A stretch of 64,000 nt of DNA from Fratercula arctica (GCA_947846985.1 CANTUZ010000004.1:7492927-7556926); one strand, 5' to 3'; positions 49,100-63,158 are shown, numbered from the stretch's first letter. Program-made: numbers and translations. Notes: generated by a model not told the origin, from the letters alone.

Positions 49100-52000
49100 C
49101 AAGTATTGCATCTATTGATGCAATAGATGCCCAAGTGTATCCCGGCAGAAAACGCTATGGGTATGCACTGTGGTAAGGCGTGATACAGCAGTGCAGCACC
49201 AAGAGCAAGGACATCTTTAAAAAACCATGAGACTAGAAATTCTGTGACTACTGTGAGGGGTCTATGCAAGCATTTTGATGAGTTAGAGAGAAGCCAAACA
49301 CAGGAATATGCGGAAAGGTGGTCTTTTATGGTCATGAAATGGCAAGCAGGTCTGCTGCAAGGGTGTCTGGGCAAGAGCAGTGTGCCAAGGCTGTTGATGT
49401 ACCAAAGAAAATTGAGAGGGGAGAAAAACTAGGAAGCCTTGATAGGAAATGCAAAGCCCATAAAGGCCATGATTGGGTTTGCAAAGCTTTGTTAAAGGTG
49501 AAAAAACATGGTCAATAATACTAAGAAACAAGATCCTGAAATGGGTAAATTTAATTACAACACCAGTTATACACTCTGTAAAGAGTTCTGGGACATGGAA
49601 GACAGGAGAGCGAAAAGGAGGACAGTGTGGGCTTTAATTAAACACAGAACATGGAACTGGCCCCTCTAAATCAATCATTATTTCTAGGAGGCAAGGACAA
49701 GTGCAGAGCTGTGCAAATGTGTGAACAGAATTTTGGGTAACAGCCCTGCAGATTTCTCTGAGGAAAACACTTAGACAGATGCCAAGTGGGACTACTATTC
49801 CTTACGTTGAACCCAAAGGCAACAAAAAAAATATTAAAATTACTTTGTGATATCCAAGAAAAATCTAAAAGAAATCTTGATGTGTGAGGCTCAGAGCTTA
49901 TTTTTTCCCTAGGTCTGGAGTGATGTATTGGAAGGAAAACAGTCTAATGGCCTGATTCAGATAAAACTCAGACACTACTTTTGGCAATTCAGGACAGTTT
50001 TCTTCCCACGCAAAGACTAATTTTTCTGCTCTTGTTACATACATAATCACGATTAAAGCATTGATCCGGCTTCTTCATGCAGTTTAAACGTGTCTACGTC
50101 CATAAACATGAGCAGGAACATGCTTACTTGCCTTTAAGTAAGATCGTTACAAGGATCTTGGTCCGCTTGCCTTTTGTGGTAAGTGGTCTGAAATGGCAGC
50201 CTGCCAGAAGATCAGAAAGTATGCTCACTTATCTTCATTCCAGAATCCTATCTGAACAGAGTTCTCAGTGATAAACCATCACTCAGTCTTTTCAGAAGAG
50301 TTCACAAAAGGGTTTATATTTTTAAAACCATGAAACAACAGGTTCTTGGTGATGACATTTGAAAACGCCTATGATTGAAATGGCGGGAAAGGGAACATGG
50401 TGAAGGTTTGTTCCTTTGCATCCCACTGTTTCTGGGAGTAATACTTCTACTCCGTATTTTTCACGAACCTTGTCCTAATATAATTTGACAACAACAGTCA
50501 GAAGTAGACAGTGGTCCATGACTTGAGGACACCAACCATGACAGGAACAGACTTTGGATGGGGAAGCAGATGAGACTAAGACAAGACAAAATAGTTCTGG
50601 TGAGGACAGCAGGAGACTGGACAGATGCCGTGAGATACACAGGTCCTAAATTCATCGGAGTTGCATAGTTAAGGCTGTAGTAATGAGGAAAAAAAACCAC
50701 TGACCATCAGTGAATGCAGCTCAACTGGGGCAAAAATATGCACAAGATTTCCTCATGTCCACTGTCACTGGAACACCGTAATCCTTATACCTCTTTCTAG
50801 GTCTACTCTGGAGCTAAACCACCCTCATATGGTGTCGGGGTACAGCTGGTCGTGACAAAAAACCAATAGTTCCACCTCTGAACACATCCAGCATCAGTTC
50901 TCAGACAGTTGTCTTTGCACCTCTAGGATGCAAATGGAAATTGTTTGGCACTTTCTGAATAGATTATAGGGGGTCAGAGGAATAAAACTATTATTTACCC
51001 CCCACACATATCAGTCTGGAAAGGTTATAAAAAATGTGTACATTTAAAAGCTCACTATCTCTGTACAAGTTTATGGTCATTCATGACTAGGAAGTATTTT
51101 AAGCATGTAAAGTGCTTAGTCACGTTCTTAAAAATTCAGTCATCGGTAGTAAAATTAACCTTTTGTTTCTCACTGACATGAGGCCTGTCCCATGCAAGTA
51201 GCTGTGTCCGGGGAAAAAAAACCCCCACCATTTATATAGCTGTAGGTTAGAAGGTAACCTCTGTATTTAAGGTTTTGTATGTAGTGTCTAACATCAGATA
51301 GTGCTATGCCAATATTTACTCACACTTCCTTTGTTGACTCTCATGTCTGGTTGGCTGCTCAGAGTTGATGTGTATGTTTAATTCTTGGAAAGAAAGAGTT
51401 ACTTGACTAGACATAGATTAAGGGTTAGAAGACTCCACATTTTCCAAGAAAGCATTCTATAACCCATTTAACTGCAGGAAAAAAGTAATCAGGAAACCAG
51501 TCAAGTACTTCTCGGACATGCTAAAGTCTTCTGTTAAGCTTTGTTAGGTATTAGTGGTTATGGGAGGAAAGGCTTTGAATCAAACATCTGGAAGGAAATC
51601 AGTCACAGCATTCCTGCAGCCTTTGAAGCAAAACGCATAGTCAGAGTGGAAGGCGGGAGAGACAAAAATGAAACCTCAGAGAATGAGTCACCCTCTTCCA
51701 GTGATCAGAAACTCATCCATTTAATTGGTCCCAGTCATGCTGGTCTGCTCAACCAGGGAGAGTAAACTACACTGAGGAATCACCCACCACTGACCACTAC
51801 AGATAACCGTAGATATTATGTCACATCTCAGTTACAATGGTGTATATCTTTCAGATCTCTATTTCAACACATTTGATGGCACGGATGTTCTTGTACCTGC
51901 TATCTTCCACAGACATTTTCCATTCTCTTTGAAAAAGTACTTTCTTCCAAACCTTTTTTCACCGTAGGGGAGAGAGCTGGAATGCAAAGCTACCCCCTCC

Positions 52001-52968
52001 GGTCAGAGCGATAGCTAGTATGCGCTGGATCACTCTGAAGTGGCAGAGACCTACGTGCGTTAGCAAATGTGGAGTTTCATACTTTAGTCAAGTAGCTAAC
52101 TGCACATATATTAAAGCAACGGAAGGAGAACATGGTTTCCTATGGCTTTGTTTTCTAATAAAATGCAATAATCAATTAAAGGTTTCCCCAATAGCTAGAC
52201 ATTCCTGGTTCTCCTGTGTTGACTATCTGGGGTTCAGTTTACATTCTAGCCCTTCCTTCAGCACAGACACTAATACCTCATTTGGCCAGTTCCCCAGAAC
52301 CTGCAGGAACTTCGCGTTTCCAGGGCTATTGATCTTCCATCAGATCTGATATAAAGTGGCAAATGGACTCCCAACTAATGAATTGGAGACAGACATTAAA
52401 ACTGCCTGATTGCATGGGACACATTTGTCTTAGGAAGCCTCGTTAGGAAGAAGGGACATACTTTCAGAAATATAGTTCCTCTTTTCAAGGCAAGCAGCAA
52501 AACATACTTCCCTGTTCCAATGTAAATAAAGTATCTAAAGATAAGGCTAAAGGAACATATAATTACACAATATCAAACAACCGTCCAGAGATACCTAATC
52601 TCCAGCCATGGCGAGAGGAGTGACAGAAGCATTTAAAAGAACATTAGTTTAAGAATCACTTCATTTTCTCCATTTGAAAATTAAAACGTAAGATAACTCA
52701 TTTGCTCTGAAATAATTTTTGAACGTGATTTACTGGCTTGTCAAGGGTGCCTAAGACAAATATCCTTAGATCTTCACACTTCCAGGATCTGAAAATCATA
52801 TTTAAATCTTTTGATTACTTTTCCCCCCTGAAGAAATGAATCCACTTGTTATTGTGTAGCTTGGGAATTAATCCTCTATTATAATGATTAGGTTTCTGAC
52901 ACCATCATCAGACATGCCAGCTTTTTTTTTTTTTAAATAGTAGCCAAACTTTAATTCTAATAAGTGTA

Positions 52969-52989
52969 TCATATAATGACATTATATGA
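52969..52989. repeat. Perfect 21-bp palindrome
   Basis: TCATATAATG, a central A, then CATTATATGA. The arms are 10 bp with a 1-nt centre. It could be a binding site for a dimeric factor or simply an AT-rich palindrome. Confidence 0.85.
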
Positions 52990-53681
52990 AGTGCAACAGT
53001 GAAATGGAGCTTGCTAAATCATTTAAAAATGTTAGCTGTCATAAATCAGGCTTTACTAGTACAGTTATACCCAGTGGTTTTAAGGGCTAAAGGATGGGTA
53101 AAGACTACTTTCTGCCAAGGAAAAGCCTTTTCTGCCTAAGGAAAAGCCCGGTGCAGCCAAATAAGCAGGAATTCGTAGAAATAATTACACTTTTCTGCCT
53201 TGACCCTTTCCGTAACATGGGGCAAAGCATTTCAGACAGAATATTTTACTGCAATTTTGTTACATTTAACTGAATGATTTAAAAAGAGATCTTTTCTTTC
53301 CATTTATTTTAATGTCTACAATCACCATTGCTAATAGCCTGGGTTTTATGAGTTTACTTGCAGGGACAGGTGATTTAATGTCATTATATGGTGTAAGTCC
53401 CTTTTCCAGGATGAAAAGAATCCTCAGGGAATAAAGGCAAATTCCCTTCCTTCTTTATTTGTCCTGTCTTGTTCCTGCAGCAATATAAAGTTTCACTTTT
53501 CAAAAGTATGACCGAGAATACCTATGCTATGGTCACCTAAGAAATGAATGAAGATTACATGCTCATATATGCTTTAGCAGTTATGTATGTCCAGTACTTG
53601 AGCTCTTTCATATCTTCCTGGGGCACACTGAAAAGCCCACTGGAAAAGTAATCTAGAAAAGAAAGTCTTTTGAGAATCTAA

Positions 53682-53713
53682 AAAAAAAAAAAAACCAAAA
53701 AACCCAAAAAACC
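53682..53713. repeat. A-rich simple repeat with CCC interruptions
   Basis: An A14 run is followed by repeated AAAAAACCC-like units. Simple sequence. Confidence 0.8.
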
Positions 53714-56293
53714 CTCATATCAGCAAATGGATTTTGTTCTCTAGCTACACAAGCAAGTCTTGACCATGATTAAGGCACTTAAAGTTTGATTTTAATAATC
53801 TTTCTGGCAATAAATTGTGTTATATTCTACAGGTGGTTCCACTGAAGGGGAGCAAATATTATATACTTAGTCCTAAGAGAACAGGCTGTTAGGCCTTCCC
53901 CCTACCTAAATTTAGAGTAACTTCAGAAAGAGGATATTAAATATGAGTGCACTTACTCAAAGGAAGGCTAAAGAGTCACAACTGAATGCAAGTTAATCAG
54001 TTTGGCTTTTTCACTAACAGCATAAATAATTAGCGTAACAGATTTTCAGATGATGCACGCTCCTGAATGGTTTCCAGCTTCAGAGGCTATACCGAGCGGC
54101 TCATGTGAAAGGACCAAATTAAACATCTATTTACAATATACTTCTCACCTTCGGTCAGTCAATATGTCAAACAAAATATTGTTCAGGTTTCTAAGCCTGG
54201 AATTTAAAAAAAAAAAAAAGAAGTACTTGTATTACAAGTTGGAATTTTGCCATGAGTAATAGATTTAAGAGCCATGAACTGTTTCAAGCAGCGCTGCAGT
54301 AATTCGCAGGAGCACATTAAAAGCAATGAAGACACCTGAATGTTTCCTCTTAAACAACAGTAGAAAGGCAAGTTACAAAATGTAAATAAAAACATTTCTA
54401 GAAAGATCTGCATGGTTGGCATTTCTGTGCCCTGTTGAGAAGCTGCACGATGAATCACATTCTCGATCCATTTTCAAATAATCACGAGACGGGTTAACTC
54501 ATGAAAGTTGTATCCTGTACATGATGTAAACCAGATGCAGGTGTATTACTGACTTATTTCAAAAGAACTGGGTTTTTTGTATTATCTGGAGTTTTCCAAA
54601 AATTATGTAGAATTTAAGATAGAAGTGAATCCACTGGTAAAATTTCTTTTGCTTGTTAGTTACCTGCTTGCTCAGAAGTTTCTGTGAATCCCATTAGACA
54701 CTTGTTTATACTTCTAGGTTCCCGAGTGCTCTTGCAAATGTGGTCTTTCATTGTCAGGAATGCCTGGCTGAAATTTCTATGATTAGGCTCTTTTTAAGTG
54801 AACATTTGCTCTTCAGCAAAATTACTGTATTCAGGCAGGAGGTATTACTCGCTGTGAAATTACTACCTTTTGATTCTCAAAAAACCCACCACGTGAAGAA
54901 CAGTCACATTACTTTTGAAAAAGTCCTATCTGGCAGGTCGAAGAGGACGGGCTAGGTGTCATGCGGCGTTGCTTCTGATTCTTTGGCTGCCTGAAAATTA
55001 GCAAGAATTACTTTAATTGCATTTCAGAGGACAGCGGGAGGCATGATGTGCTGCTCCTACTTGCAGGGCTGTAGCAGAAGGGAGGGGAGTACATGAGCAG
55101 GAGGCAAAGCACTCCCTTATACCTCGTGTGCACTCTCAGATCTTGGGAAGGACGAGTCCTTGTGTTTCTGTAGCTCTGTATGCATAAAGGAGAGTCAGCC
55201 CATCCCTGTCAGTCACCAAAAGCATCAAGGTCATCTCTTTACTAATAGAAATATTCTAGGCAGGGGGGGATACGTTTAGCTGAAGACAGGCTGGTTTGCT
55301 AGGTGCTCCAGGTTCAGATAGCCGAGATAGGCATCTCGGTGCTCATTCCACACTCTCCTTGCTGTAGCCTCCCCCAGACCGAGGTTTCCCCCTGTGCCAG
55401 CTGCCTTGCAGCATTTTTTTTTGGTGACGGAATGGCTGGTGCCTTTCCAGACCTGCTGCAGAGGGGTGGCAGTGTTTGGGTGGCTGGGTGCTGGTGGGAG
55501 GCGCAGCTGGCTCCCTACCTGCACCTACATCGCAGGAGTCACCAGCCACTGCTCTGCTGCCTTCCAGCTGCCTTTGATGCGGTTACCTCAAATTGAAATT
55601 AGGAGCAGCTTTCCATATGCTGGCATACCACGGAGGGAGCGAGATCTTCCAGGGGAAGGACCGGTGGCAAAGACAAAGTGCAATCGTACTATTCAAAACA
55701 TGTGAGGAATGAAGTAATATGGGCTATTCCTCCCACTCCTCACAGGCTTTCATCAGAACTGCAGCCAGCTGAAGGCATTGATCTCAGGCTGCAGTCTTCT
55801 TGGAAGGTAGTCCAAAGAGCAGGGAATTCATTTACAGAAGAATTAAAGCCTGTTTCAAACCTCAGCACTCTCCAGTCCAAGCACTTTTTACTTTTTTTGG
55901 CAGCCTTTGCTTCCTAGAGCCACACAACCGAAACAAGCTCAGATATTTTCCCCTGAGGAATGCAGAGGGAGACACTCATTACAGATGTTATCGTGTAGTT
56001 TTACCGTCTATTGAAATACAATAATTTACCACAGGTATGGGTGTACAAGAAAGCAAATAGAAGTGGCATCCACTGGTTAGCCTCCTAATGAATGAGGAAA
56101 GGGCCAAGCCATGATTAAAGTGCTGTGGCAGGAATGCACTATTTTGCCCTTCCACGTACTGGAAAATTCAGTTCAATGATAAATAATCATTTGGCATCAT
56201 GCTTTACCATTTACAGCAATGAACACAGGAGGTTTCAAAACCCTGTTGTAGGTATCAAGCATCCCCCGTATGCCTTGTAGTCCATCTGACATG

Positions 56294-56770
56294 ATTATAG
56301 AATCACAGAATGGTTCGGGTTGGAAGGGACCTTCAAGACCATCCAGTTCCAACCCCCTGCCCTGGGCAGGGACACCTCCCACCAGACCAGGCTGCTCCAA
56401 GCCCCATCCAGCCTGGCCTTGAACACCTCCAGGGATGGGGCAGCCACAGCTTCTCTGGGCAACCTGTGCCAGCGTCTCACCACTCTCATAGGAAAGAATT
56501 TCTTCCTGATATCTAATGTAAATCTCCCCCTCTTTCAGTCTAAAACCGTTACCCCTCGTCCTATTGCTCCACTGCCTCATAAAGAGTCCCTCCCCAGCTT
56601 TCCTGTAGCCCCTTTAGGTACTGGAAGGGGCTCTAACGTCTCCCCAGAGCCTTCTCTTCTCTAGGCTGAGAGAACCCCAAGTCTCTCAGCCTGTCCTCAC
56701 AGCAGAGGTGCTCCAGCCCTCTGAGCAACTTCATGGCCTCCTCTGGACCTGCTCCAACAGGTCCATGATG
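56294..56770 (-). mobile_element. CR1 LINE 3' fragment (antisense), the best-preserved copy
   Basis: On the plus strand it starts with the reversed CR1 tail TAGAATCACAGAATGGTTCG (56298) and continues GGTTGGAAGGGACC, CCTGCCCTGGGCAGG, CCAGCCTGGCCTTGAACACC, CTTCTCTGGGCAACC and GTTACCCCTCGTCC, ending near AACAGGTCCATGATG. The order and spacing match the CR1 3' region with few disruptions, suggesting a comparatively young insertion. It is 5' truncated. The 127- and 114-codon ORFs across it are readings of CR1 sequence, not genes. Confidence 0.95.
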
Positions 56771-58724
56771 TCCGACAACTACTTTTCATTTGTCTGCTTT
56801 CAACAGGACAAACATTTCAAAGACAGTTAGATGTTACATAGGTGTAACATCTCAAAAAATGCAGAATATACAGCAACAGGATGGCTGCAGCAGTAAATAC
56901 GCAGCATAGCTATCAAGGCTCCAAAACTCTTTTTGATCACACCCCCCTTACACGCATACAACACTGAGTCAGCTCTACTACGTGAAAGCGTTCATCCACT
57001 ATTTAGAGAAACAACATCCCAAATTTTTATGAGTTCCAGGGTTAATACTCATGGCTTCAAAAACCACAAAATATTTTAATTTCTAAATTTCCATGGCTCC
57101 TTTTCAGAAAATGTTCCTGGTGATGTCCCATTGATAGTGTTTTGTGTTAGGAACATCTTGAAAGAGAACAATATTTGCAATACACTTCCTGCATGTTTTT
57201 GTCTTCATACTAATCAACCATCTGCATTCACAATCCAGATATTTTATCTCTCAAATTATTTTATCATGTCTTATGGCTTATTCAGATGAACAAATGATAA
57301 CATTCAACTCTGACCCTCGGATCTTTTCTATGAGACCCAGCAAAGCATTATACCTACATAAGGTTTTAAATAATTCTTAGCATGATTCACCAGTTCATGA
57401 CATCCATAGATCATTACTTCTTAAAGCAATTTATAGCAATAAGAGGATTTTGTTCTACATTAGCAAGTGCAAGTCAAAGGAAAACAAAACACACACAGAA
57501 TGAAAAAGATCTTAAAGCTACATATTTTCCAGACAGAAGATTGGAAGATCTCCAGTGGAATCTTGATTTAATTCAAGTCCTGGAGACTGCACAACTTGGG
57601 TTGCTATTTCTCTGTTCCATACAAAGCAAATCCTTCAGCCTGACCTTGGAAAAAACATCTAAAGAGGCTTTTGTCCTTTAGAATACAAATGAACAAGATT
57701 TTGTAAGTTGTGATTGTTTTTCTCATTAGTCAGTCTTGCATTTAAAAATAATCAACAAAGCCATAACTTTTCTTTTGATGCTTCAGAGTGAGAAGACTAA
57801 TGATATCAACAATAATTTGATCTTGTACTTGTCAACATTTGTCTTTATGTGGTTTGAATTTGCCTTCAGCGCACTCCAAGATGAGAGCCAAAGAGTCACT
57901 ACCAGGAGCTGCAGAATTCAAACAACCTATGGATTCCTGAAAGCTCCTCCTCATGCCAGTAAATAACTAATTTTTCTAAAGAGGCAAATGGCACATGGCT
58001 ATTCACTTGGAACATCTGTCAGGTTTCAAGTGGAAAAATTGGACTGTAGGATTTATCACCCTGGACATCAGGAAGACTTTGCTCTGGTGGGAGCTTTTTA
58101 ATAAAGTCTTTTTTTAAGGAGCCACCCTAATTTAGGAAGTAGACATTAGTTCCTCAAAAAAGCTTCACAAATTAAGTTGCAATGGTACTTTTCAAGCTGG
58201 AATTGCCTATGTATGAACAAAGCCATATTAAAATCAAAGACACTAATTTGCACACTGTCAGCACATATGATACCTCCACTATTTAATTAGCATTTAGTTT
58301 TACTGTATCTTCAACCGTCCTGCCTGAAATCCTTAACCTGTGAAGTCTTGCAAGCCAATCTTATGCCAACAGAAGAGTTTTAAAGAAATCCTGGCTGCTT
58401 CAAGTGTGTTGCCCCTCTAAGCCTGAAGGGCCTCCCAGTGCTACACTGGGATTACATCAGGACCTAGATTTTGCCACTTGCTTTAAAAGAATAGCAGAAC
58501 CTAGATCCACCAGTCCCCCTACCAATTGCAGTTGCTGGGACTTACCCATGGAAGGGACAGCAACAGCAGCAAGTTCCTTGTTTCCTGAAGGAGCTGAGAA
58601 GGAGCGATGCACCATCCTCGCATCCAGAGAGCAAACCCAGGAGCTTCCAGAGATAAGATATTCAGCATACTGCACCAGGAGCACCAAACGCTAATTTAGG
58701 AAGAGCCCTCAGAGCAGGCATCCC

Positions 58725-59114
58725 TGTGGCACTGCTCAAACCAGGGCTAGGGCCAGGGCTGGGCTGAAATACCCTCCAGGGGCAGGGTGGGGGTCCCAGG
58801 TGGGGCTGTTTGGCCAATTAAGGCTTATTAGTGACCTCAGGGCACCAACACTTGGTGCCAAAGCTTCATAGGTTGGTCTTTTAACTACGTGAGCTGTATA
58901 AACTTGATGGAGTGATTCATTCTAAGGGGTGTTTTTTTTAAGTTTTGGATGGTTCTTGGCAGTGCTGTGGTCTTTGCTGTGTCCTGTGGGTCTGCTCTGG
59001 CCCATCCAGGAGGCAACCACAAGAAATAAACCGTATTTCCACTGAGTTGCTCATCAGCCCTAAGTGCGTAGAAGCCACGGGAAGGAGAGTAAAGCACAGA
59101 TTGCACCTGTAACA
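58725..59114 (+). mobile_element. Speculative solo-LTR-like block
   Basis: A 390-bp segment runs from TGTGGCACTG to a terminal TGTAACA and has, in the right order, a CCAAT motif (58814), TATAAA (58897) and AATAAA (59025). Six bases beyond its end lies TGGTGTCTCA, the first seven bases of which match the start of a tRNA-Leu primer-binding site used by some endogenous retroviruses. No internal retroviral coding sequence follows and no target-site duplication is evident. These motifs are common, so this is only a candidate. Confidence 0.15.
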
Positions 59115-62100
59115 TGAGTTTGGTGTCTCAGCCTTGGCTCCAAGACCATCCTCCCATGCATTCATTTTTGCCCCTTCCAAAATATTCTGGGCTTTTCTGA
59201 CCACCTGCTTCTGGAGAGTGGTTTGACCTATAGATAGCAAAGCTGCTGTGCAGTCTTGAGAGGTGTAAGGCAGCTCAGAATTCAAGATATTACTTTATTT
59301 ATCATTATCTATTTATTTATCACTAGTCTTCAGGAAAACCTCTTCACGCTCCCATGGATTAAGTGGAGGCATTCTTTGCTTTTGGCAAAATGCGGAAGGA
59401 AATTCCCTTCCAAACTTTCCACAGGTCTAAGTATCCCTCTTAAAACTGTCAGCAATTGAATTTTATTGCACAAAAGCAATGCTCTTAATCTCCCTCGATT
59501 TACTGCATTGTAATTAAACTTCGTGAGAAGACCCAAAATATGGTGAATATGAACAGCTTAAATTTAAGTGGCATAAATGATGGATGTATTCACACAAAAG
59601 CTCTAAACTTCTAAATTTTCTTAAACAAGTTGCTTACTGTCTCTATAATCTTCGGAGGTTTTTTGCTTCTTGTTCTGGTAGTGGTTGTTTATGTGGCAAT
59701 GTTAACTGAGAGTTGATCATTCTTCTGATTTTAATTACTCTTGACATATTTCGTTTAAAATTCCACACTGCTGTTGTAAGACAGTTTTACTGTAGACACT
59801 GCTTAGTGATATTTTTCCCTGATGAAAACATCACAGTTAGGGGTCCGTTAAGGTCAAATATTTCCTGCTGCAGTTCTGGAAGTTCAAGAACTTCCCATCC
59901 CATTTATTAGTATTTTGTTTTCGGATAGACTTCCCACAGAAAAAAATACAGGCCTTACAAATGAACTCATGGTATGTCATCAAACAAATCTTAAGGGATA
60001 ATTTAATGAGGGAAATTGGCAGGCTTGTTTTACTTTTTTTGCTTGTTAGCAGAATGCGTAATCTTTTTAGGTTAATTTATTTCTGTACTCCAGTTTCCTC
60101 TCCAGTTTCACAGGACCATAGAATAAAATAGCATGCAGCTGGAAAAGGTGATGTGAGTTATTGAATCGAGTATCATATTACAAATAATCCCCATCATATA
60201 TCTTCCATCCCCTTTAAGGTGGTGAGGTGTATTTATGTGCAGATGCAAGAGTGCACAGAGGGACAGTTTTGTGTAGGCTCTGCAATGTGACGTCTTTCAA
60301 GCCTCTCAATATTGTCAAGAGTCTTAAGGGCCCCTGGGACCATTCATTCAATGCAAGGTCCTGTGAGGATACTTTCCTGTATTTATAATACAGAAAGAAC
60401 TTTTACGTTTGTTAAAGGAGCTCGTTGCTTCTGCTTTCCAAAGCGAATCTATTTCCATTTCACTGGACGTTCTGCATTTTATATATCTCACAACAGCCAT
60501 GAAAGGCATTACCACAGCATCTTGACAATGGACCTAGTGATTTGGTTCAGTTTAGTTTTCCCATCCAAAACGTAAAAAGTAGAGTCAAAAGAAATACAAT
60601 AGCCTTTAAGTGTTGCCTGTCTGCAGCATTCTGTTTTATCCAGATGCGTATTTATTGCTGGTAAGGATCATAAATGAACAACAGAAAAGACTGAAGATGG
60701 CCAAATGTCTGTCAGAAATGATGAAAAACGTTCCCATATTCCTGCCATACACAGGCTCTCGCTTTTTTTTTTTTTACAGATTTTATCTTTTTTTTATGTA
60801 TTACTTACCTAATTTGCACAAAAGTCTTTTACATGGTCATGTTGGATTTACTATATTCATGTCTAATTTTCTTAGTGTTCTCTTTGTTCTTACAGTTTGG
60901 TGAAGAGAGTCACTCCAATTCTATGTGCAGAAACATGTTTTTCCCATGAGCTTTCCTCTGGGCAAAATATCAGTTAAGTGGATAAAGTTATGATTACCCG
61001 AAAAGTAATTTTTATAATTGATAAATAATGTCAATAAATTCTTTGTATTTGACTAAGTAGTTCTGAACAGTTTTGGGGTGGTTTTTTTTTAAGTTTTTCC
61101 AATGAAACATTCATGGTCTTCATACGTAAGAAATTTACCAAGCCTTAGTTTTGGCTGGATAAATACATCTACTCTTACTCCGGTCAAAAAGCAAGTTCAT
61201 GGTGCTTTTCCTTCTGTTTAGTTTTGGGAAGCAGAAACAGTGCCCCAGTAGAAATAACTTCAAACTTTGGCTTTTATGTTATCTCTGAAGACAGGCCACA
61301 AATACGTGCTAGCGAAACCCACGATTCACTGAAAATACATGTGCCAGTGAGCTCATGTCAGTGTTGTTTCCCGAGGAGTTTATAGACTGTCTTCCTTCAT
61401 TCGGCACATTGTAAAACAGTTTAGCCGTGTAAACAGATTTTTTACTATTGTGTCCTAAAGTCTAGTTAAGTCAGTAGGGGTCTTTCCATGGATTTCAATG
61501 GGTTTGGGATCAGGTTATGGCAGAGAAACCTCTGACTGATTGCGGATTATTTCTTCCATGTTTATTTTGCATGCCATGTGGCATAATCCCCTGGGCTACA
61601 CTACAAGAGAAAATCGGAAGGAGGATACGTGTTTGCATCTACCATCTGAACTAACTATGTAACTTAAAATTTGGTTTCCTGTGAAATTGTGTGGAATGAA
61701 AGTAGAATTCTTTCTGCAGACTGTAACACCACGGTCTATTTTATCCTGCTGCTGCGTCATGAGTTTGGTTTGTATATTCATTTATTGAAACAAAGGATGT
61801 TCAGAATCAAGTGTATTTTCACTCTGTGTTAATTTTAGGCACAGGGCGGCTCAGAGCCAAGTGCAGGATAAAAGCATCTACATTTCATGTTGACTTGGAT
61901 TGGAAATGGAAAAGCCTTAACTTTCTCATCCTCATTCCTTAACAAACGCCGCAGTGTCTGACTCGAGGATTGAAAGATGTAAAGTCCCAGCTCTTCTCTG
62001 TAAATTATAATGGAAAAAAGTAAATGTTAATTATTTAAAGACTTAGGTATGCTACTGTACTATGTTTTAGGATTAAACAACTGTTTACTTTTAAAGAGAT

Positions 62101-63158
62101 CATATATGTACATTTGTCAAAGTATAAAGAAAAACAACTAAATACATTATTTTTAGAGTTTATTTTGACTTTTCCTTTGTTTTTTCCTTTAATGTGCAAG
62201 CAAGTGTGTCTGGAATGTTATATTGCCTTGGCAGGTAGTTTTACAAGTAGCTAACCGGGTATGCTTTTCAATATTGTTTTATATTTATATACTGTCTGCC
62301 ATCCCAAAAGAGCCCAGACCCGTTGCGCAAACAGCAAAAGGGAACTGCAGCTGCCCTGGTATAAAATTGGCAGACAAAAAGCACGAAGTGTAGTGCACAG
62401 CTGAGGAGGGAAGCAACAACTAATGCCATTTAGAAAAACGCCGCGTCTTATAAAATACTCTGCTGGACGGGAGATGTTCTGCTGGTGGCCAAGAGACAGC
62501 AAACCCAGCTGCCAGCTCGAATCTTGAGTTATTTAAAAAAACCCCACTTAACTAGTCTTCAAAGAAGGTCTGAAGGGTCTGGGGGACCTGGGGATGGTGT
62601 CGGGGAGTCTTGCTGCGGGGGGGTGTTGGGTTACCACGTCCTGGATTCGGCACACAGAGCGAGATGCCAAATTCTCTGCATAATAACATATGGCGAACAG
62701 CAAAACAGCCTCTGCACTGCACAGAGAGAAACTTCAGTGGGTTTGATGTTAAATGCTGGACAGGAGGACAGTTAAAACCTCTCCTCCCTGGTCGTCTTGA
62801 GTATTTACCTGTAGTTCTTACTTACATGCCTTTGGGAATTTAAGAGTCTAAAGTGACTTCACAGCTGGAGTCATCTCTGTGGGCTCTGGGAACTAACTCT
62901 GATTTCTTTGGAAATGCTATTGGTGAGGTGGGATCCACCTCCCACCCCACAGGCCAGGGCCATAGTCACTGAGATACAGCTTAGACTGTCCGACAGGAGG
63001 TGGGGAACGTTCTTTATTCTTCGGCTTGGAGGTAGAAGAAAATAGCTTGCCATTTGTGGGGCAGAAGGTGAGGGGAACCATGGCTGAAGGCACACATCTG
63101 GAGGAGGAAAAGGCTGGAGTCTGGTCTCTGCTTCCAAGGTGGTTTTGTGCCTTTTGTA

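Larger units (their letters stand above)
49131..56293. other. Gene-less interval
   Basis: No coding gene is supported. The interval has poly(T) at 52922-52934, a perfect 21-bp palindrome at 52969-52989, A-rich/CCC simple sequence at 53682-53713 and a somewhat GC-richer patch around 55.0-55.7 kb with short domain-less ORFs. No transposon was recognised. Confidence 0.5.

Noticed and set aside
56197..56664. ORFs of 64-127 codons on both strands
   Set aside because: All fall in the antisense CR1 3' fragment. They are repeat sequence, not genes.
60110..60230. Possible CR1 remnant (CACAGGACCATAGAATAAAA)
   Set aside because: Only the first few bases resemble the reversed CR1 tail. The following sequence does not keep the CR1 order, so chance similarity cannot be excluded.
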